Below are positions 55,926 to 64,000 of a stretch of DNA of 64,000 bases, one piece after another (the stretch's first letter is position 1; the number at the start of each line of letters is the position of its first letter). Source of the stretch: Cupriavidus neocaledonicus (GTDB taxonomy: Bacteria; Pseudomonadota; Gammaproteobacteria; Burkholderiales; Burkholderiaceae). The stretch covers positions 310,001 to 374,000 of the forward strand of contig NZ_AQUR01000106.1 in the NCBI RefSeq assembly GCF_000372525.1. Direction: 5' to 3'. The position numbers and the translations under genes are program-made. Under the pieces are notes generated by a model. The model did not search any database, had not been told where the DNA came from, and saw only the letters and a program-made list of their open reading frames with translations.

Positions 55926-56759
55926 ATGATCCACGGCAAGACCACGCTCATCCCCCACATCGGCTATCCGACCGAATCGTTCAAGGCGCCGATGATCTAC
56001 AACCCCTGGTTCGAACGGCAGGGCATCGATGCCGCCGTGATCCCGATGGGGATCAAGCCCGACGACTACGCGACGGTGTTCCCCGCGCTGTTCCGCATGA
56101 CCAATATCCGTGGCGCGCTGATCACCATGCCGCACAAGGTCGCCACCGTCGAACTGGTCGACGAACTTACGCCCGCTGCGCGCATCGCCGGCGCCTGCAA
56201 CGCGGTGCTGCGGCGCGACGACGGCACGCTGGTCGGCGACCAGTTCGACGGCGAAGGCTTTGTGCGCGGCATCCGGCGCAAGGGCTGCCGGCTGGAAGGC
56301 GCGCGCGCCATCGTCTCGGGCAGCGGCGGGGTGGGCAGCGCCATCGCCGCATCGCTGGCGGCGGCCGGCGTGGCCGAGCTGGCGCTGTTCGACGCCCGCG
56401 AGACGGCGGCGCGGGCCCTGGCGCAGCGTCTCGCCGCGCACTACCCGGCGTTGCGCGTCAGCATCGGCTCGGCCGACCCGGCTGGCTTCGACGTGGTGGT
56501 CAATGCCACGCCGCTGGGCATGCAGCCCGCCGATCCGCTGCCTTTCGACGTGGCCCGCATCGCTCCCGGCGCGATGGTCGGCGAGGTGGTGATGAAGCAG
56601 GAATACACGCCGCTGCTGCAGGCCGCGCTGGCCCGCGGCTGCAAGGTACAGGTGGGCGCCGACATGCTGTTCGAGATGATCCCGCCCTACCTGGAGTTCT
56701 TCGGCTACGGCACGGCCACGCCCGACGCGCTGCGCGAGGTGGCGCAGCTCCGCTACTGA
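55926..56759 (+). CDS. Shikimate/quinate dehydrogenase-like protein (AroE family)
   Basis: 277 residues: substrate Lys in ITMPHK, NAVLRRDDG, and the NAD(P) loop VSGSGGVGSAIA. In a biosynthetic setting AroE lies elsewhere; here it sits with a dehydroquinase, a transporter and a dehydratase-like protein, so it is probably catabolic (quinate/shikimate to dehydroshikimate). Its first 15 residues are a clear AroE start (GKTTLIPHIGYPTESFKAP). Confidence 0.83.
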   Translation: MIHGKTTLIPHIGYPTESFKAPMIYNPWFERQGIDAAVIPMGIKPDDYATVFPALFRMTNIRGALITMPHKVATVELVDELTPAARIAGACNAVLRRDDGTLVGDQFDGEGFVRGIRRKGCRLEGARAIVSGSGGVGSAIAASLAAAGVAELALFDARETAARALAQRLAAHYPALRVSIGSADPAGFDVVVNATPLGMQPADPLPFDVARIAPGAMVGEVVMKQEYTPLLQAALARGCKVQVGADMLFEMIPPYLEFFGYGTATPDALREVAQLRY

Positions 56760-56867
56760 TGCATCGACGGGCACGGGCGCAAGCCCTTGCCCCATCGCCG
56801 CGCGAGGCCACCACACAAAGGCACGCCGGCAAAGCAGACTTCCTATCCATTGGTGGAGACAGACAAC

Positions 56868-58196
56868 ATGGCAACGACTCACAAGGAGCTGCCAGCGGCG
56901 GCCGCGTTCGGCAACTCGCTCGGCGACAAGGTGCGTGCCGCCTTTGCCTTCGGCAAGGTGCGCTGGGGCATGCTCGCGCTGGTATTCTTCGCGACCACGC
57001 TGAACTATGTGGACCGCGCCGCGCTGGGCGTGCTGCAGCCGGTGCTGGCCAAGGCCATGGCCTGGACCGCGCAGGACTACGCCAATATCAACTTCTGGTT
57101 CCAGGTGGGCTATGCCATCGGCTTTGCGCTGCAGGGCCGCTTTATCGACCTGGTTGGCGTCAAGCGCGCCTTTGCGCTGGCGGTGCTGCTGTGGAGCATC
57201 GCCTGCGGCGCGCATGCGTTCGCGGCGTCGGCGGTCGGCTTCATGATCTGCCGCTTCTTCCTCGGCCTGTCGGAAGCGGCCAACTACCCGGCGTGCGTCA
57301 AGACCACGCGCATCTGGTTCCCGGCCAGCGAGCGCGCCATCGCCACCGGCATCTTCAACGCCGGCACCAATGTCGGCGCGATGCTGACCCCGATCATGCT
57401 GCCGCTGATCCTGCAAGCCTGGGGCTGGCAGGCCGCGTTCCTGGTGATCGCCTCGCTGGGCGCGGTCTGGCTGGCGTTCTGGTTCACGCGCTACCACAAC
57501 CCGGAGCAGCACCCGACCGTCACCGCCGCGGAACTCGCGCACGTCACCCGTGACATCGATCCGCCGGCGCAGCGCATCCGCTACACCCAGATCCTGCGCA
57601 TGCGCGGCACCTGGGCTTTTGCACTGGCCTACGCCATCACCGCGCCGGTGTTCTGGTTCTACCTGTACTGGCTGCCGCCGTTCCTCAACCAGCAATACCA
57701 GCTCGGCATCAGCGTGACGCAGATGGGCATTCCGCTGATCGTGATCTACCTGTGCGCCGACGTGGGCAGCGTGGGCGGCGGCGCGCTGTCATCGTGGCTG
57801 ATCGCGCGCGGCATGCCGGCGGTGCGGGCGCGGCTGCTGTCGATGCTGGTCTTTGCCGTCTGCATCGTTTCGGTGGTGATGGCCGCCGGCGCCAGCAGCC
57901 TGTGGATGGCCGTGGCGGCGATCTCGGTGGCGATCGGGGCGCACCAGGCATGGACCGCCAATATCTGGAGCATGGTGATGGACTACACGCCCAAGCACGT
58001 GGTCAGCTCGGTGTTCGGCTTCGGCGGCATGATCGGCGCGATCGGCGGCATGTTCATGACCCAGCTGGTGGGCTATGTGCTGACCGTGACCAACAACAAC
58101 TACGCGGTGCTGTTCACGATGATCCCGTGCGCCTACTTCATCGCGCTGACGTGGCTGTTCTTCGTCGCCCCGCGCAAGGTGCCCGAGGCCGCCTGA
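56868..58196 (+). CDS. MFS transporter (ACS/hexuronate-type)
   Basis: 442 residues, 12 helices. It has the ACS-family start (ALVFFATTLNYVDRAALGVLQP) and conserved FLGLSEAANYPACVKTTRIWFP. This group imports hexuronates, quinate and other organic anions. It lies 108 bp after the aroE-like gene on the same strand and is likely in the same operon, for shikimate or quinate uptake. Confidence 0.86.
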   Translation: MATTHKELPAAAAFGNSLGDKVRAAFAFGKVRWGMLALVFFATTLNYVDRAALGVLQPVLAKAMAWTAQDYANINFWFQVGYAIGFALQGRFIDLVGVKRAFALAVLLWSIACGAHAFAASAVGFMICRFFLGLSEAANYPACVKTTRIWFPASERAIATGIFNAGTNVGAMLTPIMLPLILQAWGWQAAFLVIASLGAVWLAFWFTRYHNPEQHPTVTAAELAHVTRDIDPPAQRIRYTQILRMRGTWAFALAYAITAPVFWFYLYWLPPFLNQQYQLGISVTQMGIPLIVIYLCADVGSVGGGALSSWLIARGMPAVRARLLSMLVFAVCIVSVVMAAGASSLWMAVAAISVAIGAHQAWTANIWSMVMDYTPKHVVSSVFGFGGMIGAIGGMFMTQLVGYVLTVTNNNYAVLFTMIPCAYFIALTWLFFVAPRKVPEAA

Positions 58197-58259
58197 TCAC
58201 GATCCCCGCTGGCTTGCATTAGCCGGCGAGACGACAACAAAGACCGAGACAACACTCCG

Positions 58260-59324
58260 ATGCATAAACGATTCATTGCGCTGCTTGCGCTCAGCGCGGG
58301 CAGCGTGCCCGCTGTCGCCCAGACTTCAGGTGGCGTCACGCTCTACGGGCTGCTGGATACCACCATCCGCTACAGCACCAACGAAGACACGGCAGGCCAC
58401 GACCGCACGCAGATGACCGACGGCGTGCTGACCGGCAGCCGCTGGGGCATACGCGGCACCGAGGATATTGGCGACGGCAACAAGGCGTGGTTCATTCTTG
58501 AGTCGGGCTTCTCGCCCGACACGGGAACCAGCCAGCAGGGCGGGCGCCTGTTCGGGCGTACCGCTGTCGTCGGCTTCGACGGGCCTTACGGCAAGCTCGC
58601 GCTCGGCCGCCAATACACGCTCGCGCATGAAGTGTTGTCGTCGTATGAGGCCATGGCCTTTGCCAACAACTCCATCGTCGGCTACCAGGGCGGCAACTAC
58701 ACCGGGCTGCGCTACGACAACACGCTCAAGTACATCAAGAGCTTCGGCGGCCTGCAGGTGGCGGCGGCCTACACCTTCGGCGAGGTGCCGGGCAGCATGA
58801 AGACGAATTCCGCCGCGGCGGGATCGCTGGTGTACAGCTCGGGACCGCTGGAAATCGGCGCGGTCTACCAGCAGACGCAGAACGTCACCTCGGCCTATTT
58901 CGGCGCGGTGCCGGCGGCCCAGGCGAGCAAGCAGACGGTGTGGGGCCTGGGCGGGACGTGGAAGGCGTCGCGGTCGCAATACTACCTGGGCTATACCAAC
59001 AACCGGCTCGACGTGGCGGACTATCGCAACCACGTGGGTTATGTCGGCACGCGCTTCAGCCTGACGGAGGCGCTGGCGTTCATCGGCACGTTCCAGTACG
59101 ACTGGCTGCGCCACGCGGGGCAGGGCGGCAAGCGGCTGACCACCGCGGGCATGCTGGACTACAACTTCAGCAAGCGTACCGATGTGTATGTGGAGGTGGA
59201 CTACACCCACCTGCAGGGGCAGTGGATCGCGCTGAACAGCGCGGCGGCGTTTGTGAGCAGCGGCAATACGTATGGGAACAAGACGCGGCTGGGGGTGATG
59301 GCGGGGGTAAGGCATAAGTTTTAA
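58260..59324 (+). CDS. Gram-negative porin
   Basis: 354 residues with a signal peptide (core at 4-18, cleavage near PAVAQ) and the porin start SGGVTLYGLLDTTIRYS. The C-terminus ends in Phe (GVRHKF), as needed for outer membrane assembly. It is a general diffusion porin of the Burkholderiales OmpC type, placed after the transporter and probably co-expressed with it. Confidence 0.9.
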   Translation: MHKRFIALLALSAGSVPAVAQTSGGVTLYGLLDTTIRYSTNEDTAGHDRTQMTDGVLTGSRWGIRGTEDIGDGNKAWFILESGFSPDTGTSQQGGRLFGRTAVVGFDGPYGKLALGRQYTLAHEVLSSYEAMAFANNSIVGYQGGNYTGLRYDNTLKYIKSFGGLQVAAAYTFGEVPGSMKTNSAAAGSLVYSSGPLEIGAVYQQTQNVTSAYFGAVPAAQASKQTVWGLGGTWKASRSQYYLGYTNNRLDVADYRNHVGYVGTRFSLTEALAFIGTFQYDWLRHAGQGGKRLTTAGMLDYNFSKRTDVYVEVDYTHLQGQWIALNSAAAFVSSGNTYGNKTRLGVMAGVRHKF

Positions 59325-59355
59325 GAGCGCAGGCTAATCCATCGCCACGGGTGTG

Positions 59356-59487
59356 CTCCCTCTCCCGCCTGCGGGAGAGGGTCGGGGTGAGGGCCGGTGC
59401 ATCCACCGCGTGATGCGCTGTCGTGCTTGCCGCACGCCTGCCCTCATCCCCGGCCCCTCTCCCGCGAGCGGGAGAGGGGACCAAACC
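59356..59487. repeat. REP/BIME-like double-hairpin repeat, copy 4
   Basis: Hairpins at about 59358-59380 and 59454-59479; middle part has ATCCACCGCGTGATGCG and GTGCTTGCCGCACGCCTGCC, close to copy 1. It lies after the porin gene and before the convergent aroQ gene. Confidence 0.85.
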
Positions 59488-59513
59488 GCCGGCGTGCGAC
59501 GGCTGCCGGCAAG

Positions 59514-59975
59514 TCAGGCAGTTGCCCCCGTCACCTGCGCCACCGCGGCCACCGCGAGCCCATACCCCTTCACCCCAAGCCCTGCCATCACCGCCACCGC
59601 CACCGGCGAAATCCACGACTTGTGCCGGAACGCCTCGCGCGCATGCACGTTGGAGACGTGGTACTCGATCACCGGCACGGCCGCGCCCTTGATCGCATCA
59701 TGCAGCGCGATCGAGGTATGCGTGAGCGCGCCCGCATTCAGCACCACGCCGGCCATCTCGCCGCTCGCGCACAGCCTGCCCGCCTCGTGGATCCAGTCGA
59801 TCAGCTGCCCTTCGTGGTTGGTTTGCCGGCACTCGGCCCGCAGCCCGAGCCGCTGCGCTGCCTGCTCGCAGACGCGCTCCACATCGGCCAGCGTGTCGCT
59901 GCCATAGACGGCCGGCTCGCGCGTGCCGAGCAGGTTCAGGTTGGGCCCGTTGAGCACCAGTACTGTCTTCATCAT
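59514..59975 (-). CDS. aroQ: Type II 3-dehydroquinate dehydratase
   Basis: 153 residues: VLNGPNLNLLGTREP, QTNHEGQLIDWIHEA, NAGALTHTSIALHDAI and EYHVSNVHARE are diagnostic (active-site Tyr in AVYG and His in VSNVH-R). It interconverts dehydroquinate and dehydroshikimate. In this cluster it is probably a catabolic copy for quinate. It is divergent from a LysR gene. Confidence 0.92.
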   Translation of the reverse strand: MMKTVLVLNGPNLNLLGTREPAVYGSDTLADVERVCEQAAQRLGLRAECRQTNHEGQLIDWIHEAGRLCASGEMAGVVLNAGALTHTSIALHDAIKGAAVPVIEYHVSNVHAREAFRHKSWISPVAVAVMAGLGVKGYGLAVAAVAQVTGATA

Positions 59976-60034
59976 GTCTCCTTCATGTCTGCGGTAACGT
60001 CTGCTGTCGGCCGCGACGCTGGCGCGGCCAGGGC

Positions 60035-60047
60035 CGATAGCCTATCG
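60035..60047. promoter_or_regulatory. Palindrome in the aroQ/LysR divergent promoter
   Basis: CGATAGCCTATCG, perfect 6-1-6 palindrome, with a T-N11-A-like outline. A candidate LysR operator. Confidence 0.55.
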
Positions 60048-60075
60048 TTTAGCCCTCGCCCCATCATCGACTGCC

Positions 60076-61023
60076 ATGGAAATTCAGCATGCGCCCAGCG
60101 CGCACAATGACCCGTTCTTGCGTGACCTGCGTCTGTTCTGCACGGTGGCGCGGCGCGCCAGCTTTATCGCCGCGGCCCAGGAGACAGGCATTTCGCCGGC
60201 CCATGTGAGCAAGCGCATTGCCATGCTGGAGGCCATGCTCGGCGCGAAGCTGTTCCACCGCACCACGCGCCGGGTCAGCGTCACGGCCGAAGGCGAGAGC
60301 GCGTTCGCGTGGGCGCAGAAGATCCTGGAAGACGTCGACGGCATGCTGGAAGCGGTCGGCGGTGCCGGCGGCGAGGCGCGCGGGCAGCTGCGCATCGCCA
60401 CCAGCCTGCGGCTGGGGCGGCGGCACGTGGCGCCGGTGCTGTCGCTGCTGCGGCAGCAGCATCCGGGGCTGGAGGTATGGCTGGAATTGCTGGACCGCCG
60501 CGTCGACCTGATCGGCGAGCAGTTCGACCTCGATATCCGGGTGGGCGACGTGCAGGAGCCGCACCTGATCGCCAGCCGCATCGCCACCGGCAGCCGCGTG
60601 CTGTGCGCGGCGCCGGCCTACCTGGCGCGGCGCGGCATGCCGGAGCATCCGTCAGACCTGCCGCGCCACGACTGCCTGCTGCTGCGCGAGCGCGACCAGG
60701 CCTTCGGCGTGTGGCGTCTGCAGGGGCAGGACGGCGGCTGGGAGACCACGAAAGTCACCGGCCCGATGGCATCGAACGTTGCCGACGTGACGCACGAGTG
60801 GGCGCTGGAAGGCTACGGCATCATCATGGCGTCGGTCTGGGACGTGGCCGCCGCGGTGCGGGCGGGCGACCTGGTGCGCGTGCTGCCGGGCTGGCAGCAT
60901 CCGTCCGACATCTGGGCCGTGACCAGCGCGCGGGCTTCTGGCTCGGCGCGCATGCGCGTGTGCCTGGCGTTCCTGAAGGCGCAACTGACACAAGGGCCGC
61001 ACGCGCTGGCGACGTCGCTGTAA
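60076..61023 (+). CDS. LysR-family transcriptional regulator
   Basis: 315 residues: HTH (RRASFIAAAQETGISPAHVSKRIAMLEAMLG) and effector domain (GQLRIATSLRLGRRHVAPVLSLL). It is divergent from aroQ with a 100-bp gap that carries a perfect palindrome, so it probably controls aroQ. Its end is 10 bp from the end of the convergent IclR gene. Confidence 0.88.
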   Translation: MEIQHAPSAHNDPFLRDLRLFCTVARRASFIAAAQETGISPAHVSKRIAMLEAMLGAKLFHRTTRRVSVTAEGESAFAWAQKILEDVDGMLEAVGGAGGEARGQLRIATSLRLGRRHVAPVLSLLRQQHPGLEVWLELLDRRVDLIGEQFDLDIRVGDVQEPHLIASRIATGSRVLCAAPAYLARRGMPEHPSDLPRHDCLLLRERDQAFGVWRLQGQDGGWETTKVTGPMASNVADVTHEWALEGYGIIMASVWDVAAAVRAGDLVRVLPGWQHPSDIWAVTSARASGSARMRVCLAFLKAQLTQGPHALATSL

Positions 61024-61033
61024 GACCAGGCCG

Positions 61034-61801
61034 CTACAGCACGCGCATGATCAGCAGCGCCGTGTCCTGCAACACCTGCAGCACGCGGTCCAGCGCCTGC
61101 TGCGGGGTCTCGTCGCCGATCGGCATGTTGACCGACAGCGCGGCGATCACCTTGCCGTGGCGATCGCGCAGCGGCACCGCCACGCCGCGCACGCCGGTCT
61201 GCAGTTGCTGCTCGAGCATCGCGTAGCCCTGCGCGCCGGCCTTGCGGATTTCTTCCAGCAGCCGGTCGTGCTGCAGGATGGTGTAGGGCGTGTAGGGCGC
61301 CAGCACCACGGTTTCCAGCCAGGCCCTGACCTGTTCCTGCGGCCGCGACGCCAGCATCATCACGCCGGCCGATCCGAGCGGCGCCGGCACCCGCGCGCCC
61401 AGCACGAAGCCCGTGCTCATCACGCGGTTGGTGCTGGTGCGGGCGATGAACACCAGCTCCCAGCCGTCGAGCACGCTCAGGTAGGCGGCCTCGCCAAGCT
61501 GCGCGGTGATCTGCTGCAGGAACGGCTGCACCGTGCGCGGCAGCCGCGCCGAATCGAAATAGGACCAGCCCACCTTGAGTACGCGCGGCGTCAGGCTGAA
61601 CAGCGTGCCGTCGCTGGTGGTGTAGCCCAGGTGCTCCAGCGTCAGCAGGTAGCGGCGCGCGGCGGTGCGCGTCAGGCCGGTGCGCTCGGCCGCCTGCGTC
61701 GGCGTCAGCCGCGGATGGTCGTGGTCGAAAGCCTCGAGGATGGCGAGTCCCTTCTCCAGCCCGGCGATCCAGTCGCGCCGGTTCAGCGGTTCGTTTTCCA
61801 A
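61034..61801 (-). CDS. IclR-family regulator (PcaR/PobR-like)
   Basis: 255 residues: winged HTH (LTPTQAAERTGLTRTAARRYLLTLEHLGY) and IclR effector domain (FSLTPRVLKVGWSYFDSARLP). The sequence style matches PcaR/PcaU/PobR regulators of protocatechuate and quinate genes. It is divergent from the dehydratase-like gene; the gap holds the three-repeat site that also occurs at 55.76 kb. Confidence 0.87.
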   Translation of the reverse strand: MENEPLNRRDWIAGLEKGLAILEAFDHDHPRLTPTQAAERTGLTRTAARRYLLTLEHLGYTTSDGTLFSLTPRVLKVGWSYFDSARLPRTVQPFLQQITAQLGEAAYLSVLDGWELVFIARTSTNRVMSTGFVLGARVPAPLGSAGVMMLASRPQEQVRAWLETVVLAPYTPYTILQHDRLLEEIRKAGAQGYAMLEQQLQTGVRGVAVPLRDRHGKVIAALSVNMPIGDETPQQALDRVLQVLQDTALLIMRVL

Positions 61802-61820
61802 TGGTTAACCCTTGCTTCGC

Positions 61821-61846
61821 GCGATGCGTGATTGCGTTGGAGCGAT
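61821..61846. promoter_or_regulatory. Three-repeat IclR-type operator before the dehydratase gene
   Basis: GCGAT (61821-61825), 5 bp, ATTGC (61831-61835, one mismatch to ATCGC), 6 bp, GCGAT (61842-61846). Same order and spacing as at 55.76 kb read on the other strand. Confidence 0.6.
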
Positions 61847-61933
61847 TGTCGCACGCGGGCGCGCGAATGACGGTTGTTGCGGGCAATGATGGCTCATAAC
61901 CTTGGGAAATCCAAGCTGCCCCGTTTGACCGCC

Positions 61934-62818
61934 ATGACTCTCTTATCTGCTCCGCTGCGCAAATCGATCGCCACCGTTACCTTGTCGGGGTCGCTGCCGC
62001 AGAAGCTGCAAGCCGCCGCCGACGCCGGTTTCGACGGTGTCGAGATCTTCGAGGATGATCTGCTGCAGTTCCCCGGCACGCCCGCCGAGATCCGGCGCAT
62101 GGCCGGCGACCTCGGCCTGCAGATCCTGCTTTACCAGCCGCTGCGCGATGTCGAGGCCATGCCGGGCGGCCTGTCCGCCGCGGAGCTGGCGCGCGCCCAG
62201 CGGAAGTTCGATGCGATGGAGCAACTCGGGGTCGGGCTGGCCCTGGTCTGCAGCAACGTGCAAGGCGCGGCGCTCGACGATCCCGCGCGCGCGGCCGACG
62301 ACCTGCGCGTGCTGGCCGACGCCGCGGCCCGCCGCGGCCTGCGGCTGGGCTACGAGGCGCTGGCCTGGGGCCGCCATGTGCGCCGCTGGCGGCAGGCGTG
62401 GGACATCGTGGAGCGCGCCGCGCATCCGGCGCTGGGGCTGATGCTGGACAGCTTCCATACGCTGGCGCTCGGCGACACGCTCCATGGCCTCGATACGGTG
62501 CCGGCCGAACGGATCTTCTTTGTGCAGTTGGCCGACGCGCCGCGACTGTCGCTGGACGTGCGCACCTGGAGCCGCCACCATCGCAATTTCCCGGGCCAGG
62601 GTGACCTGCCCGTAGTCGGCTTCACGCGTGCCGTGCTGGGGGCGGGCTATCGCGGACCGCTGTCGCTCGAGGTGTTCAACGATGCCTTCCGCGCGGCGCC
62701 CCCGTTGCCGGTTGCGCAGGATGGACGGCGCTCGCTGGAATGGCTGGAGGCGGTGACGAACGGCGGGCCCTTGGCCCCGGCAGCGCGCGCCGGCGGCACG
62801 GCTCTCGCGGCACGCTGA
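61934..62818 (+). CDS. TIM-barrel sugar phosphate isomerase/epimerase-like protein, 3-dehydroshikimate dehydratase-like
   Basis: 294 residues. The N-terminus (RKSIATVTLSGSLPQKLQAAADAGFDGVEIFEDDLL) matches the N-terminal domain of QuiC/AroZ-like dehydratases; metal ligand candidates are Glu in GYEALAWG, Asp in LMLDSFHT, and Glu in LSLEVFND. It should make protocatechuate from 3-dehydroshikimate. Unlike QuiC1 it lacks a C-terminal HPPD-like domain, here possibly a separate gene. ATG 61934 was chosen since the conserved start follows. Confidence 0.82.
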   Translation: MTLLSAPLRKSIATVTLSGSLPQKLQAAADAGFDGVEIFEDDLLQFPGTPAEIRRMAGDLGLQILLYQPLRDVEAMPGGLSAAELARAQRKFDAMEQLGVGLALVCSNVQGAALDDPARAADDLRVLADAAARRGLRLGYEALAWGRHVRRWRQAWDIVERAAHPALGLMLDSFHTLALGDTLHGLDTVPAERIFFVQLADAPRLSLDVRTWSRHHRNFPGQGDLPVVGFTRAVLGAGYRGPLSLEVFNDAFRAAPPLPVAQDGRRSLEWLEAVTNGGPLAPAARAGGTALAAR

Positions 62819-62822
62819 AACG

Positions 62823-63734
62823 CTATACCGCGCTCGCTTGCTGCGCCGCCGGCGGTGCCGGCAAGGCGCGCTCGCGGGCCGCCACCGCGGTGCCGGCCAC
62901 GCCGCTGGCGGCGATCATCGCCACGCCCAGCAGCGACCAGGCATCGGGCAGCCAGCCGAACACCAGCCAGCCGCCCAGCATGGCAAAGGCGATCTGCAGG
63001 TAGAGATAGGGGGTCAGCACGCCGACCGGCGCGCGCGCATAGGCCAGCACCAGGAACATGTGCCCGGCGCAGCCGGCGAGCGCCATGCCTGCCAGCAGCC
63101 ACCAGTGCAGCGTGTCGACATGCCAGGTCCAGGCCAGCGGCAACGCCACTGACAACAGCACCGCGGCAATGCAACCGGTATAGAAATGCGTGGTGCCGGC
63201 GCCGTCGGTCCGGGTCAGGACGCTGGTCAGCAACTGGTAGGCGGCATTGAGGCAGACCGCCGCCAGCGGCAGCAGCATGGCGAGCTCCACGTCGGCGCCG
63301 GGGCGGATCACCACCAGCGCGCCGGCAAATCCGGCCAGCAGGCAGAGCCAGCGCAGCGCCGACATGCGCTCGCCGAACAGCGTTGCTGCCGCCAGCGCGA
63401 TCGCCAGCGGCGTCAGGCTGACCACCGCGGTGAACTCGCCCACCGGCAATACCTGCAGGCTGAAGAAGGCGCAGGCGCTGGACATCAGCATCGTCACCGC
63501 GCGCGTGGCCTGCAGCCACGGCCGGCGCGTGCGCAGCAGGATGCGGCCGCGCGCCGGCAGCAGCACCGCGCCGGTCAGCGCAGCCTGCGCAAGGTAGCGC
63601 ACCCACAGCGCCATCACCACCGGCACTGCGGCGCCGGTGATCTTGGTCATCGTGTCGAGCGCGGCAAAGCATGCCACCGCGGCAACCATCAGGGCGATGC
63701 CCTGCAGGGGCCGCGAACTTCCCACGGCGCTCAT
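62823..63734 (-). CDS. EamA/DMT-family transporter
   Basis: 303 residues, ten helices in two EamA repeats (MVAAVACFAALDTMTKITGAAVPVVMALWVRY, then GCAGHMFLVLAYARAPVGVLTPYLYLQIAFA). DMT permeases usually export amino acids or metabolites. Convergent with the dehydratase gene with only 4 bp between stops. No link to the pathway is shown. Confidence 0.88.
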   Translation of the reverse strand: MSAVGSSRPLQGIALMVAAVACFAALDTMTKITGAAVPVVMALWVRYLAQAALTGAVLLPARGRILLRTRRPWLQATRAVTMLMSSACAFFSLQVLPVGEFTAVVSLTPLAIALAAATLFGERMSALRWLCLLAGFAGALVVIRPGADVELAMLLPLAAVCLNAAYQLLTSVLTRTDGAGTTHFYTGCIAAVLLSVALPLAWTWHVDTLHWWLLAGMALAGCAGHMFLVLAYARAPVGVLTPYLYLQIAFAMLGGWLVFGWLPDAWSLLGVAMIAASGVAGTAVAARERALPAPPAAQQASAV

Positions 63735-63866
63735 GGCGCCACCCTTAACCGCAACATGTCGGCGTTCCAGGCTGGTCCTTCATGAAGCCGAGGGTACTGT
63801 CCCGGACGAGGCTGGTGGCGGCGGCGGCCGGAAAGTCAGAATTCGCTGCGAGCGAACAATCCCTGC

Positions 63867-64000
63867 TCAATGGATGAAACCGCCCTTGACGAAGCGAACC
63901 GGCTCGGCATCCATGCGCAGCAGCAGCGCCGTCAGGCCGTCGGTGCCGGCACGCGTGGTCCGCGTCGCGGCAGCCGGTCCGGACACGCAGACCAGGTCGG
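63867..64000 (-). CDS. 3' end of an unidentified gene, cut by the window edge
   Basis: The minus-strand frame is open from the window end to a TGA at 63867 and reads DLVCVSGPAAATRTTRAGTD, then GLTALLLRMDAEPVRFVKGG and FIH. Codon use looks coding. Only 43 residues are visible and I do not recognise the family. The stretch 63735-63866 holds no gene I can support. Confidence 0.5.
   Translation of the reverse strand, partial: DLVCVSGPAAATRTTRAGTDGLTALLLRMDAEPVRFVKGGFIH

Overview
The window looks like a piece of a Burkholderiales chromosome, most probably Cupriavidus (possibly its second, accessory-rich replicon). The reasons are GC near 68-70% with strong GC bias at codon position 3, a Bug/TctC solute-binding protein inside a CoA-type catabolic operon, a complete taurine/sulfoacetaldehyde gene set with sulfite exporter, and many LysR/IclR/GntR-controlled catabolic islands. 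I inferred this from gene content; no rRNA or marker gene is present. I saw no tRNA, rRNA, CRISPR array, phage or insertion sequence.

Layout. (1) 0-3.6 kb: the end of a phenylacetate-CoA ligase gene, then a DUF485 + ActP acetate symporter pair. (2) 3.6-7.8 kb: a divergent EF-G-like GTPase, an SDR, and a LysR gene broken by one extra G. (3) 7.9-15.5 kb: a tightly packed minus-strand operon for oxidation of an unknown CoA-activated acid (OB-fold protein, thiolase, SDR, enoyl-CoA hydratase, Bug protein, thioesterase, CoA transferase, nitroreductase) and a LysR gene. (4) 15.5-20.8 kb: a three-subunit molybdenum hydroxylase, an AraC regulator and a 23-residue membrane peptide. (5) 21-28 kb: an SDR and the four-gene ligase-associated DNA repair operon. 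(6) 28.4-37.5 kb: taurine dehydrogenase tauXY, tauR, an amino-acid permease, an IclR regulator and a cobST pair without cobN. (7) 37.5-50.4 kb: a GntR-controlled island with an apparent haem-oxygenase-like diiron oxidase, two separate [2Fe-2S] ferredoxins, a ferredoxin reductase, an ornithine-cyclodeaminase-like reductase, an aldehyde dehydrogenase, an HbpS/GlcG protein, an amidase and three transporters. (8) 50.4-54.3 kb: xsc-pta-tauE. (9) 54.5-63.7 kb: a shikimate/quinate or aromatic-acid cluster (HPPD-like dioxygenase, shikimate dehydrogenase, MFS transporter, porin, type II dehydroquinase, LysR, IclR, dehydroshikimate-dehydratase-like TIM barrel, EamA exporter).

How the parts fit. Taurine would be oxidised by TauXY to sulfoacetaldehyde, split by Xsc to acetyl phosphate and sulfite, converted by Pta to acetyl-CoA, with sulfite exported by TauE. 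These genes lie in two blocks about 20 kb apart, but the xsc promoter and the permease/IclR promoter share one design: the same -35/-10 and two GGAAC-N5-GTTCC-type operators about 61 bp apart. The material between the blocks is the most novel part. At least three of its promoters have the form TTGnnn-N16-TATAGTATAC, and six GTATAC palindromes lie in its intergenic gaps, which suggests one regulon under the local GntR. The HDO-like protein has a full CADD-type set of six metal-ligand candidates. With two ferredoxins and a reductase beside it, I read the island as an undescribed catabolic route for a nitrogen-containing compound of unknown identity. In the last region, an IclR regulator probably acts at two promoters that share a three-repeat GCGAT/ATCGC array with identical spacing. 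Four copies of a roughly 130-bp double-hairpin (REP/BIME-like) repeat sit between genes across the window.
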